In this document: positions 11,974 through 22,636 of the stretch, one piece after another
Position numbering within the stretch: position 1 is the stretch's first letter
How the letters are laid out: the number at the start of each line of letters is the position of its first letter
Assembly (NCBI GenBank): GCA_029532625.1
Contig: JARFXM010000003.1
Location: 2,108,001-2,172,000 of the forward strand
Direction: 5' to 3'
Origin: Lomentospora prolificans
Lineage: Eukaryota > Ascomycota > Sordariomycetes > Microascales > Microascaceae
Length of the DNA: 64,000 nt
The notes under the pieces: model-generated
The model's input: the letters and a program-made list of their open reading frames with translations, nothing else
What the model was told of the DNA's origin: nothing
Databases searched by the model: none
Position numbers and translations under genes: made by a program

Positions 11974-13044
11974 TCAAGCGGTAGGCTTCTGGCTCAAAAC
12001 TTCTTTGACTACATTGATAACCTGCGCGTGTACTGACGCAGGTGCAGCGACAACCCCCTTATTCTCGGCAAGTGTCCTTCCGATGCTGAAGTCGAGAGGC
12101 TTTCCTTGCACATCTGTAACCTCACCTCCCGCCTCCTTGACAATGAGATATCCCGCAGCGTGGTCCCAGATTTTCTCCTGGTAAGTCGCCTTGACGGGCA
12201 ACCTAAGGTAAATATCGCCCGCACCGCGGGCAATGCTGGCGTATTTAGCCTGGCTATCCATACGCACGCTAGGCGCGGTGATTCCGAGCTTTTGGGAGAT
12301 GACGGCCTGGTCATCGTGCGCGGAGTGGCCCGCCTCGACGGACTCACAGAAGCTCGCCTTGGACATGTCGGTCAAGGGGCGCATAGAGATGGGCTTGCCC
12401 TCGGAGAGACCGGCGGTGCCAAGTGGCCTAGAGGTGGCACCCTGTCCCTTGACGGCGGAGAAGATGACGCCGTGACCGGAGTCAGTTTGGTTGAAGCCAA
12501 TGTCTGCGGTAAGAGGAGCGCTGTCGTCGACGGGAAGGTTGGGGCAGCCGAGGACACCGACCTTGACGTCGCCGTCAACCATGAGGCCGAGACAGACGGC
12601 GTACTGACCGCCACGAAGGAAACCCTTGGTGCCGTCAATGGGGTCGATGCACCAGATCCTGCCCTTCGCGCCACCCTTGCTACCGCCCAAATCGATAAAC
12701 TTCAGCATGTCGTCCTCCGACTTGATTGGGCCGCCGATGACGTCCTCAGACTTGCCGTCGTCGAGCTTGGTTCCCTTGACAAAGTCCCAGATCTGCGTCT
12801 TGAGCGCCGCATTCTCGCGTAGTAGGCTAGACTCCTCCTCCGCGACAATCTCATCGTCGGGAAAGTTTGCATTGAGGGCGGAGATGATTAGGGCCTGCGC
12901 ACCAAAGTCTCCAATGGTCACGGGGGACTTGTCGGACTTATCGACGGAACCCTTGGCCTTTTCGTGGAAAACCTGTTTGGTGAGGATGGTGGCGCGCTGG
13001 ACAGCCAGCTGGGCGACGAGAAGTTCCTTTGCGTAGTCCGCCAT
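11974..13044 (-). CDS. MET22: 3'(2'),5'-bisphosphate nucleotidase (HAL2/MET22)
   Basis: Hydrolyses 3'-phosphoadenosine 5'-phosphate to AMP, removing a by-product of sulfate assimilation. The yeast enzyme is the lithium- and sodium-sensitive salt-tolerance factor. The intronless frame from ATG 13044 gives 356 residues, the usual length for HAL2/MET22. Metal-binding motifs of the inositol-monophosphatase superfamily are visible: EEESSLL, then WCIDPIDGTKGF, and WDHAAGYLIVKEAGGEVTD near the C terminus. The frame continues upstream to an ATG at 13293, adding 83 Arg/Ser-rich, acid-poor residues. The shorter start matches the family length, but a longer organelle-targeted form is possible. The gene converges with the kelch gene. 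Confidence 0.95.
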   Translation of the reverse strand: MADYAKELLVAQLAVQRATILTKQVFHEKAKGSVDKSDKSPVTIGDFGAQALIISALNANFPDDEIVAEEESSLLRENAALKTQIWDFVKGTKLDDGKSEDVIGGPIKSEDDMLKFIDLGGSKGGAKGRIWCIDPIDGTKGFLRGGQYAVCLGLMVDGDVKVGVLGCPNLPVDDSAPLTADIGFNQTDSGHGVIFSAVKGQGATSRPLGTAGLSEGKPISMRPLTDMSKASFCESVEAGHSAHDDQAVISQKLGITAPSVRMDSQAKYASIARGAGDIYLRLPVKATYQEKIWDHAAGYLIVKEAGGEVTDVQGKPLDFSIGRTLAENKGVVAAPASVHAQVINVVKEVLSQKPTA

Positions 13045-14743
13045 GGTGAAGTCTAGCGGGTAATGCGCAGCACCGAGAAGCAAGAGATTGACTGCGGAAG
13101 GCCGAAACTGGGTGATACTTGATGTGGAAGGGCTGCAAGCTTTATCAAGGGAACGTTGTGGGGAAGGACGAAAGGCTCCAGTAAAAGTCGCCCCGCGGCG
13201 GGGTAGATTTCGTCGTGGAACATGTGCGACTGGACAATGGACAAAGGCAAGTTTAGAAAGGCGAGATGAATGCAATCTCGGGGTTTGAAACATAATAGTA
13301 TTGAGCCAAATCTAATCTGGTTAATCCTGTCAAACCCCGACAGGGCCCGTTGAAACTGCAGAAGCAATTTAATTCCCCCATGTGCGGAGCGGACGCGTAG
13401 ATCTATGACGACGAATTAATAATCGATCTAAACATTGATGTTTCGTTTGCTTCTTCAGCCGAGCTGCATCGTGAGCTGATTTTTTTCCCGCTCGAGTTCA
13501 TGTACGACGTCCGTCTTTTGTCCGATTAGTGATCCCCTATAACTGCCGAGCTATCCCTCGCTCCACTGCGCAGGAAAGCCAGGAGAGGAAACGGCTGAGG
13601 ACTTCACAGGAGAACATGTTATATGCCAGACGAGGCGTATGTCCGGATGCAAAACCAAGTCTCAGAGCCCAGCCTCTTAATTCATTATATGATTCGATCA
13701 AGCCGTAGCCGAGCCATAAATAAGACCCTTCGCCTACTCGGGTCCTGGTGTCGGCAACGATATCGGGATGGAAGAAGGGTGCTTTCAGCCGCGAACATGA
13801 ATTTCAGACCGCCATCAATCCTTTTTTACATGTCACGCGCTAAAAGCTTGTGTGCACGTCAAGTGTAATATTAAAAATCTCTCACGCTTCAGGCATTCCC
13901 GGACGTTGCCAAGTCAGGACACATCGTTCACTTGGTCGCCCGACTCCCTCCCGGAACTCCGTGGAGGCTGCCGTAGCTATGCATTTGCTCTTGCGCCACC
14001 CTTACGCCGATGTGAAGAATATGCTGCCCAGTTAATCAGATTAAGAAGATGCTGCTGTCCACGTTTATAGGCGCGAAAAATTACCATAACATGTCGGATT
14101 GGGGTTCAGCGAGTTAATTGTAACAGCAGCCAGTTGGAAGGTTGTTCTTAGCCCAGTAGTGATTTTTACTCTTAATCGTCTAGCTCTAGCCCAACATAGC
14201 GCGACTTACGGGAACTTGATCGAAAATATGGCACCGGCTATACTACGCCTCTGGTCTTTGTCCAAGACTGGTCGGTTCATTCAACAACATCTCGTTCGTG
14301 ACAAGCCGTGCGACCTCTAACCAAGGTTGTGGCCCCGGGACCTAGTGGAGTCTCCCGGTCCGACCGTTCGTTATCTCCGGGGAACCGCCCGGCGAGAATC
14401 CCCTTACCTATTTTAGTAGGGCCGCGTCAGTCAATCTCTCGACGACAAAATGACTTGGGAGGCTTTTGGTTCAGCTTTCCTGTCCTCATGTACTTTCGAC
14501 GCCTGCGTCCGACGGATCCGGGGCTCTCTAGCGGCTCCTTGTGTACGGATTTCTCAACTATCATCAGATAAGGATGCTTTAAAGTGTTCTAGATTTTATA
14601 GACATTTGTATGCCCAATGCTGCCGAAACATGCGCCGCCTCTAAATAACTCAGATGCCCCGAAAGAAAAGAAAGAAAAAGAAAAAAAAGGAAAAAGGGAA
14701 GAGAAAGACAACATATATACAATTTATCCGAAGCCCCCACCCA
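13045..14743. other. Intergenic between MET22 and the alpha/beta hydrolase gene
   Basis: The first 250 bases are the in-frame upstream extension of MET22 and its promoter. The remainder (about 13400-14650) shows only short frames with frequent stops and no recognisable gene or RNA. An A-rich stretch lies at about 14660-14710, close to the 3' end of the hydrolase gene. Confidence 0.5.
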
Positions 14744-16334
14744 TTACACCTGATTCGCCATCGTGTCCTCCATTTCCTTCCGCATAAGCTCATTAAACTC
14801 CTCGGGATTGTCGAGGTAGAGATGATGTCCCGCCTTGGAAATCACCACGACGCTCGCCCGCCCATTTTCTCTCCGTTTCTCCTCCTCCGTGTTATGAAGG
14901 AGGGCTTTGAGCCTCGCTTCCTTGAGTTTCTGTTCCGCAGCAAGCCCGCCTGCCACATCCATCCAGTCGTTCTCGCCGTAAAGCATGATGATTGGGATAC
15001 CGGTCTCACGGATAGTCTCCGTCTCGGTCTGAGATATGATTTGACGGCCAACCCTGTGGATTTTGTTGACGACTGGGTCACGAGCGTACGCTCCGGGGGC
15101 GAGAAGGTAGGGGAGAACGTACTCCCCGCTTCCTTTTTGCCGGAAGATGGAAAACGTGTATTCATGGAGAGCCCGCGCTTCTTCGGGTGGTAGGTGGTTA
15201 AAACGGCGTGAGGACCAGCCGGATACGAACCGCGGACCGAGGGGCCCGGTCATGCGCACGAGGCTGAACGGCGAGAAGTTGGCATCCCAGAGCCAGACGA
15301 GCCATGGTGGCAGTTTCCGAACAGGAACATTGGGTTGTGATGATTGGGAAGAAGTGGACAGTCTCTTGTTGGCCGGATTCGCGTTGCCGTGGCTTTGGGT
15401 TGTGGTCTCCTGATCCTCGATAAATTCGGAGGGCATTGTGGATTGATCGGGTTCGGGTAGCTTCTCGTTAACCGCGTATGGATTTTCAGGAAGGCCCGCT
15501 GGAGATGCCAGGATCAACTTCTTTAGGCGTCCGGGATATTTTAGCGCGTAGGAGACAGCGAGATAGCCACCCAAGGAATGGCCCAAAAGAGTAAACTTTT
15601 CAATCTTCCGCTGTATCCTCCACTCCTCAAGCGCGTCAATAAACCAAGATTCTGCCTCGGCAATCTTCTCTTTCGGATCGGTTGCACGGATTTTGAAGGG
15701 GGGTCGTGCCTATCAAAGAAGTCAGCAAACGGATATTCGCGCAATTGGAGACAGTGAATAGGGCGAAGGAGGCATACAGAGTTTCCCATGCCGAGCATAT
15801 CAAGGGAGTATAGCCTCCAACCTGGTATCCTGGTAAGAGGTTCGTAATTTTTGTACCAAAAACCTAGGCCGGCACCATAGCCATGGAGCATCACAAGTGT
15901 TTCCTTGACTTCCTCGCCAATCCGCTCCACTGAGTACTCGTTCAACGCCCGATTCTTTCCGGACAAATTGACTAATTCGGTCTTCCATACTCGGGTTCCA
16001 AAAGGATCATAGGTGTCGCCAGATTCGGAGTTGCCAGTGGCAAAGTATTCGGCAGCCTCGCGTAGGTAAGGGATGAGAGAAAGGACGTTTCGTTCGGCGG
16101 TAGGCGGGGCAGCACTATGCCACTGTTACACAAGAAATAGTTAGTGCCCTGTGTTGCCTGGGGGAAGTAATTACGCTCCAATTGAGGCGAAATGAGGGCA
16201 AAGCGAACCCATTGGTATGCGGCGTCCTTGTATCCCATAGGGAAGAGGGGACCACCGGGGAAGCGGCCCCGCCGGCTCTGCTCAGCGGCGCCGGGTTGTT
16301 CGGCGGGAGCCTGTGATTCGGACCCTGTAGCCAT
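14744..16334 (-). CDS. Alpha/beta hydrolase, CGI-58/ICT1/CLD1 family
   Basis: Lipid-acting alpha/beta hydrolase. Exons are complement(14744..15709, 15778..16122, 16209..16334) for 478 residues. The oxyanion loop HGYGAG and the nucleophile elbow GHSLGG are both present. Near the C terminus GHHLYLD carries the HX4D acyltransferase motif of CGI-58 and yeast ICT1, overlapping the catalytic His. Family members are lysophosphatidate acyltransferases or, in yeast CLD1, a mitochondrial cardiolipin deacylase. The first intron uses an unusual GTTCGC donor at 16208; joining there restores a continuous YQWWHSAAPPTAERNV, while the nearby GTAATT donor breaks the frame. The frame continues upstream to an ATG at 16484, adding 50 residues that begin MLKQQTASALLLRSRAHL and look like a mitochondrial presequence. 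That would favour a CLD1-like role, but this is inference. Confidence 0.88.
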
Positions 16335-17487
16335 GGTAGTCTTGAGTCTACTTGGATATCTCGGGGGAGGGTTGCGACTGTGATCGTCGAGCGAAAGCCT
16401 GCTAGGTGAGGGATTTGGCGTGCCCGTAGCGAGATGTGCTCTTGAGCGAAGGAGAAGAGCGGATGCTGTCTGCTGTTTGAGCATTCCGCACGGTGGTGAG
16501 GGTGTTCCAGGCTCTTATCAGATGCACGATCCGTCCATTGACACCCGGCATTGCCGGGTAGAATTTCCTTGGGCTAGGCACCCGAACCGCGCAATGAAAC
16601 AAGAGAGCTGATTAGGTGACGTGGAGGGCGGACTTTACTGCCTCTTGCCATGGAGGGTCCGAGAGACCGGACTTAAGGCTTCAGGAAGGGGGAAAAAAGT
16701 GCCCTGGACTTGTTGATTCCCCCGACTCCGCTGGAATTAACCGAAGCTTAACCCCAGTTTCCGTGACTCCCATGGATAGACAAGGATGGGAACGCCACAT
16801 CCCCAACACAGCCCGTAGCTATTAATACTAGCCAGCTGATGAGGAATGCGGACTTTGTACCTCCATAGTATGCATGGATGCGTAAAATCGAATGCCAGGA
16901 TTCGAACTCGAGAGAATTCTCGAGGCCCAAATTTTGTTGGATCGCCTGGTTTGACTGTAGCTGAGGCGGCCACGAGGTCCTTTCACCCCGGATCGGGGCA
17001 CTTCATAGTCAAGCCACCAATTGCTTTCCCATCCAAGAACGCTCCAGCCACACCAGATCCACATCGCATGAGCCGGCAGTCGGATTGTGTGCCTCAAGCC
17101 GTCAACGCCGTGGGCCGCGAGAATCACAAGCAAAGCAAACTTGTTGCGATCGACGGCCCACTGCCAACGAACGAGCTCGACAACGTTAACAGCCACTGAG
17201 CCGGCCCCGAGCCCAACCGCGAACTATCGGTGTAATGATGCCCTGGTCGCCCTAATTCTACCAAAGTGCGCGTGAGCTCAAAGCTCAACGATACAGCTTG
17301 GGCGGCCGTTGCCTTGTTCCGCCGACGGACTGCGCTGGCACTTGCCGAAAAGTTTCATTCAATTCAATCTCTAAGAATTCGTATTGGTCCTCATTTTTGG
17401 GACCTCAAAAGACACGGAATTTTTAGCCCTAGGTCCCATCCTATTCGCGGGGATCCCCACACCTCCTTCAACCCGACAACTCACGGC
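16335..17487. other. Divergent promoter region between hydrolase gene and SPO7
   Basis: About 1.15 kb shared by two divergent genes. It includes the possible 5' extension of the hydrolase (16335-16484) and an in-frame extension of SPO7 back to 17266. A tRNA B-box-like sequence on the minus strand near 16893-16905 has no partner acceptor stem and was not called. Confidence 0.45.
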
Positions 17488-18759
17488 ATGGAGGAATCTA
17501 TCGACTCCCTCGTCAAGGGTGCTCCCCAACCCGGCATCGTCAAGTCGTTGGGCGGGACGACGCCGATAGGATCCACAGTCAAGGAGGGTGACCCGTTAAA
17601 TCATGCCCCGAGCTCCCCTTCCATGATTTATCTCAACCTTCTCGTCCTCGAAGCGTCGTTACGTGCTCAATACCTCGAACTCAGAGCCCGCCGTCGGCAT
17701 CATACCTTCTTTCTATCCCTCCTCACACTATGGATCGCCGGCTTTGGCTACGGCTTATTTTTTGCGCCCAGGGAGGATGGCGGTCATGGCGGGTCTGTGT
17801 ACTGGGGAGTCGAAGTGGCGCAGAAGGTCTGCTTCATGGGCGGTGTCATAACGGCCATTCTCGTCTGGGGGACGGGAATTTGGGATCGCGGTATCAGGTG
17901 GCCAAGGAGATGGTTCGCCGTCTCGAATCGTGGACTCAGAGGGTTCAACTGCAAACTAGTGCTTATCCGACGGCCCTGGTGGGCGGAACTAGCCTCTAGT
18001 GTCGGCTTTTTCCTAACTTATGGGCTCTTTTCGCACACAGCTAGCTCCTCATATCGATACGTTGACCCGTCCATCCTACGCGAAGTGGAAAAGGAGCTCA
18101 ATATCCGCAGCGATACTCACACCACTCTGCCCATCCTCGTCGAAGATGAAGAGCGTGGCGGCCATGAAGAGGACCTTGCACCAGGCGGCGACTATGTCAA
18201 ACTCCTTCTCCTGCCTAAATACTTTACCGCCAACTTCCGCGAGAACTGGGAACTATACCGCACCGAATACTGGGAGAAAGAGAACGAGCGCCGGGCCCTG
18301 CTGCGGTCTAAACTCAAGAGCAAGAGCCGCGAATATGCAAAGCAACGCTGGGGTATATTTTGGTGGCTTCCATGGCATCAAAGCGATATCAACAAGTACT
18401 TGTCTCGGGAAAAGACTAAACCCGCAAGGCGGTTCTCGGACGTTCACAGGCACCGTCGCAATAGCGTTCGACGGGGTTCCACCAGTTCATCCCGGAGTGC
18501 GACTCCTACGTTGGAGATTGATGATCCTTCTGGGGTAATCAGGAAGGTGAGCTCTGGCTCCAATGCCTCGGACAAGGCGAGGAAGAGGCTGTCTACTGCA
18601 TCTGGGTCACGGAGGCGGCCTGAGTCGAGGTCTGTAACGCCGGATATCCCGTCACCGTTAGCGAAGGAAAGTCATCCCGGCGAAGACGGGCTCGATGCGG
18701 TAAAAATGCATAGGAAATCATCTGGCGCCAGCCTCGGCTCGGCCAAGGGGATGAAATAA
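17488..18759 (+). CDS. SPO7: Spo7-like regulatory subunit of the Nem1-Spo7 phosphatase
   Basis: Regulatory membrane subunit of the ER/nuclear-envelope phosphatase Nem1-Spo7. In yeast this complex dephosphorylates and activates the lipin phosphatidate phosphatase Pah1, setting the balance between storage lipid and membrane synthesis and shaping the nucleus. The single exon from ATG 17488 gives 423 residues. The Spo7 core is seen as SPSMIYLNLLVLEASLRAQY followed by LRARRR and two transmembrane segments, about residues 74-93 and 114-131. Conserved basic and aromatic stretches follow (GIRWPRRWFAVSNRGLRGFN). The C-terminal third is a low-complexity Ser/Arg-rich tail longer than in yeast Spo7 and likely to be phosphorylated. 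The catalytic partner Nem1 is not in the window. Confidence 0.92.
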   Translation: MEESIDSLVKGAPQPGIVKSLGGTTPIGSTVKEGDPLNHAPSSPSMIYLNLLVLEASLRAQYLELRARRRHHTFFLSLLTLWIAGFGYGLFFAPREDGGHGGSVYWGVEVAQKVCFMGGVITAILVWGTGIWDRGIRWPRRWFAVSNRGLRGFNCKLVLIRRPWWAELASSVGFFLTYGLFSHTASSSYRYVDPSILREVEKELNIRSDTHTTLPILVEDEERGGHEEDLAPGGDYVKLLLLPKYFTANFRENWELYRTEYWEKENERRALLRSKLKSKSREYAKQRWGIFWWLPWHQSDINKYLSREKTKPARRFSDVHRHRRNSVRRGSTSSSRSATPTLEIDDPSGVIRKVSSGSNASDKARKRLSTASGSRRRPESRSVTPDIPSPLAKESHPGEDGLDAVKMHRKSSGASLGSAKGMK

Positions 18760-21700
18760 CGGAAGACCTTCCTTGTAGGATAACATTATTAGTCTCCAAT
18801 TTCTTAGGTAATAATACATCCCGTTTGAACAATTGATATCGGCTATGCCCCATCTCAAGCCGTGTCTCTTGGTTTTAACCGTTGTACAACTTGGCGCGGT
18901 GACGGTCAGACTTATCGGGATCTGGAGCTAGGGTGCTGTCTGCTGTAAGAGGAGGAGAAAGATGGGTATGGCGATTGGCCCTTTCTCTCGACATGCCTCC
19001 ACCAGGAGTGGCCAGCCAAAAAGGGAACAAGTGGTAGGTTTTGATCCCATATGTCTGGGCCCTTGGAGCGTGAATAATGATATCACGGCACTCTATATTT
19101 GCAACCGCCTAATATGAGAGTTTTGGAACATATGGAGTAAGCATGTCTTCAATTTCATCCCTCCCTGTTGGACTTGACGTACGCCGTCGGCCACGAGACT
19201 TGAGATACTAGAAGTAGATATCCTCGGAATTCTAGGCATTCCGGAGGAACGCGGATAATGCAGCGTTAGGACTTGATTTACTGATGCCACCGGCAGATCA
19301 TTGAACCCGATCAAGGCCTATCATCAAGATTACCCCGAGTTGGCCTGATTTGGTGTGCTGTCTGGAGAGAGTTTGTCTGGTAAACCGAGATACTGTGCTC
19401 CCAGTCAAAATCCATGGAGGTGGTTACTGGCTTGCTTCCAGGAAACACTGAGCCCTCTTTAAATAAAATACAATGGATACCAATTGATATTATCTTATAA
19501 GATCAAGACGGGGTTTCTTGGGTTCCCTTGCCGCAAACAGGATCACTCCTTCCTCGTCGCTGCCCTTGACTAATGGAGTAGACTCAAGCGACCTTCATAA
19601 CGGGATCAAAACACCTCGTCTCTCAAATACGAGTTCGATAAAACGGGATTCCCCCCTATTACTGGCATCCCACGCAAATTATTATGGGGTGGAAACAAGA
19701 TGAAGTACAAGACTGCTGTATCAGTTGGACCTTTCTGTGCTCGTGACCCTTGAATCTAACGTCGTTCAGGGTGATTCGTTCCACAAGGAAGCTCATGATG
19801 GCACACCCTCGAGTATTCAATCCCCTTTCTAGGACTAGGACAGTAAGGGAGACATGGATGGGGCTGAGCTAGGGTGCCCCAGAGACCTCCAGGCAAGGAG
19901 CCAAGTCGACTCATTTAACGAACGTTGACAGGCAGCGAGTATTCAGAATTCGCGACAAGAATGCTCGTAAGATCATTGCTCTTTCTCGCGCTGAGAACGT
20001 CTCACCAATATCATGAAGTCCTCTCCCTCGGTGCATCGCTTCCCACTTTGTGCGAGGCTTTACACAAGCTCGTTCTCATCCCGGAGTCAGCTAAGGTCGG
20101 TTATTTAACCTCAGACTCCGGTACGAAAATGACGAATGACGAATATTACGATTTCAGGGCCCCAGGAGATCGATACCGCCAGCATCGCCAGCGGTATCCT
20201 CGATCCCTCAGGCGGAAGAAACCCTTCTCTCGCTGTGCCGCAACAGTCAGTGGTTGGACGTGCATCGGGGCCGGGCCTCGGGGCACTTGGCGTGGTGCGC
20301 CCATGACTGACAATGGATTTACATTATTATATTATTGCCGACATCCAAGACCTGTCGACCCTTGATCCTGGTTCGTCTGGTGCTCCTCCTTCCTCTGGCA
20401 GCACTCTTCTGTCCTCTTGCAGAGGTTCTCATTTCAAACCCACCGCTCCACTGATGCTCGAATACACAAGTCCGTTTCATCGGCTCCCAGGAATTCCCAC
20501 AACATACGAAGTAATACTGGCAGTGTCCATGCGCTCCTCCTCCATTCAGCCAGAGGCGTGGATTCATCGAACAATGGCACATCCTGCTCCCGCCAACTGG
20601 TCTCAATTACCCTGCGGTCTTTGGGAATGGTGATGCCACACCCCACCAGGGACACGATTAAATGACAAAGGGCTTCAACCCAGCTGGGAAGGCGCGGAGG
20701 GCCCGAGAGTATCCCCAGACCTGCCATTTATTTTATCGAGTTGGGCGCACACCGTCGTCAAGAGAGGGGAACTTCCGTGGACTAAGGAACCGGTCTCGAG
20801 CGCTGGCATGTCCCTGGTGAGCTGAGCCAAGCAGATTTAGGGGGGCCGGACTAGAATAGTACTTGCATCCATGGATCTCGCAACAAGGGTAGCCGGCCCA
20901 GGTAAAGGCCAGCTGGCTAGGCGTTGGTGGTGGGGCCCTGTACCTCACTATTTCTGCACTTCCAAGATTGGACAGGACAAACGGACATGGTGAAGGAGGT
21001 TCAGTGCCCCAGCAACCAGCGATATTGATGACGAGCGCCCCGGTTGGCCAATTCTCGACTTGTCCTCGAGGATAAAATCGGAACTTGGTTCTCCCACGCC
21101 TGCTCAGTGCACGCATGGGGTAAATGCTTCCTACTGTCCACCAGGTCACCAAAAGAGATGCCAATTTCCATCCGAAGCTGGGATCCTTGGCCCAGGCTGA
21201 GCTGCAAGTATAGAGGGAGGAATCCATGGGCCTGGCGATGATCTACCCGCTGGGCCCAACTTAGTGGGCACGGACAAATTGATACTTTGCCTGCTATCTG
21301 CGGTTTAACTTCCCCTCATCGTTACATCAGCAGGTCGAAGTTCTCTGGGCTCTAGGGATCCTAAACTAGTGTTCCTTGGTTCAATCTGTTTCCTTCGACG
21401 GCTGAGGCTTCTCTCAAAGTCCCTCCTGTGCTTCCATGAAGGTAGCAAGTTTACGAGGGTGAGAATTCTTCTGAAATGCACCAAGGACAAATTCGACGAC
21501 GCTCCAACCCCTTCAGGAATGGCCTCTCCGCATCTCCGTCCGTCAATGGACGGAGCCAACTTCCCAAGTTCCCGAGCGGACTGTGCACTCCTCACTCTTG
21601 CACCTGGTGGCGCACTGCACCGTATTATCCACCTACGCTACTCAAATAGGTTCCTTGGCCAAAACCTCTTAGCCGGCGCGCGCTGGGACAACCTCCCCTG

Positions 21701-22636
21701 CTCTTTCGCTCCTGTCTTTATGCTCTGGCGTTGTATCCGTACCCGCTTGTCATGGGCTATCCCAGAACCCGATGCTTGCGCAAAACATCAAAGGGGTTCT
21801 ATGGGTCACGATCCTCGTGTCCCAGGATGCGGAATGTCCAATAATATCCGCATCGGGAGACCCTGTAATACTCCACAAGAAGTCCGTGGAGATATTGGCT
21901 TTGCATACCTGACTGATCTGGAAAGCAATCAACGGTGCATAGTTGTTGCAACGGACGCCTTTCCATTTTGCGACCTTTCCTGTCGAGGAATGTCGCCGCT
22001 GTATCTGTACTTTGCCCCAAGGTGAGGGAGTCTGTGTCCCCACACCGTCCATTCCTCAGCTGCGTCTTTGGAAATATTTGCGAGGACATCGCCATCAACC
22101 TCATCCGCCCGCTCCCCCAGCCATTTCCGGTTAGCCCAAGTGAGGGCACGGAGGTAAACCTGGAAGTGACCCCGCCATGTATGTGTCCCGTTGAGATCTG
22201 GCGTAATACTTCTCAAGGGATCCATACGGATATCTTGCTTGCGTACCTTGCCTTCGGCCGCGCCGCGTTCGAGGGACGGCCAGGTCGGGGGACACCCTCG
22301 GGCTTAAAGCAAGCTCGCCACACGCTACTTCATAATAACACACTATTTCTCTTTCTCCCTCTTATCCTTTTTAGAGCTTTCTGCATGGCCAGCCTCGTAC
22401 CCACATTCTCCTGCGGAATCGATTGCACTAGAAGCATGCTTATGCCGGGTCGGTCTTGGCTGCTATGCCTCCTTGCATGATCCATCCCCCCTCTTATACC
22501 CTGCAGCAGACCTCGACAGGACGTCTTTGCTTCTTCTGCAACCTCTACCATTAGTACACTACCCTTTGATGTGGTTATATTCTTATACAATAGAGGCGTG
22601 AACCGGGCCAAAGAGTCAAACAGTTGCCTGGACATC
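18760..22636. other. 3.9-kb intergenic region with possible coding remnants
   Basis: No intact gene was recognised. Segments at about 19520-19700, 19760-19920 and 20165-20300 read as plausible Ser-rich protein in one frame each, with splice-like borders but in-frame TAG codons. They may be remnants of a decayed gene. The last few hundred bases form the promoter and leader of the RGS-LOV gene. Confidence 0.4.

Noticed and set aside
16880..16980. tRNA candidate on the minus strand (GAGTTCGAATCC resembles a B box, followed by TTTT)
   Set aside because: No complementary acceptor stem exists upstream, the T stem has a mismatch, and the anticodon arm cannot be folded convincingly.
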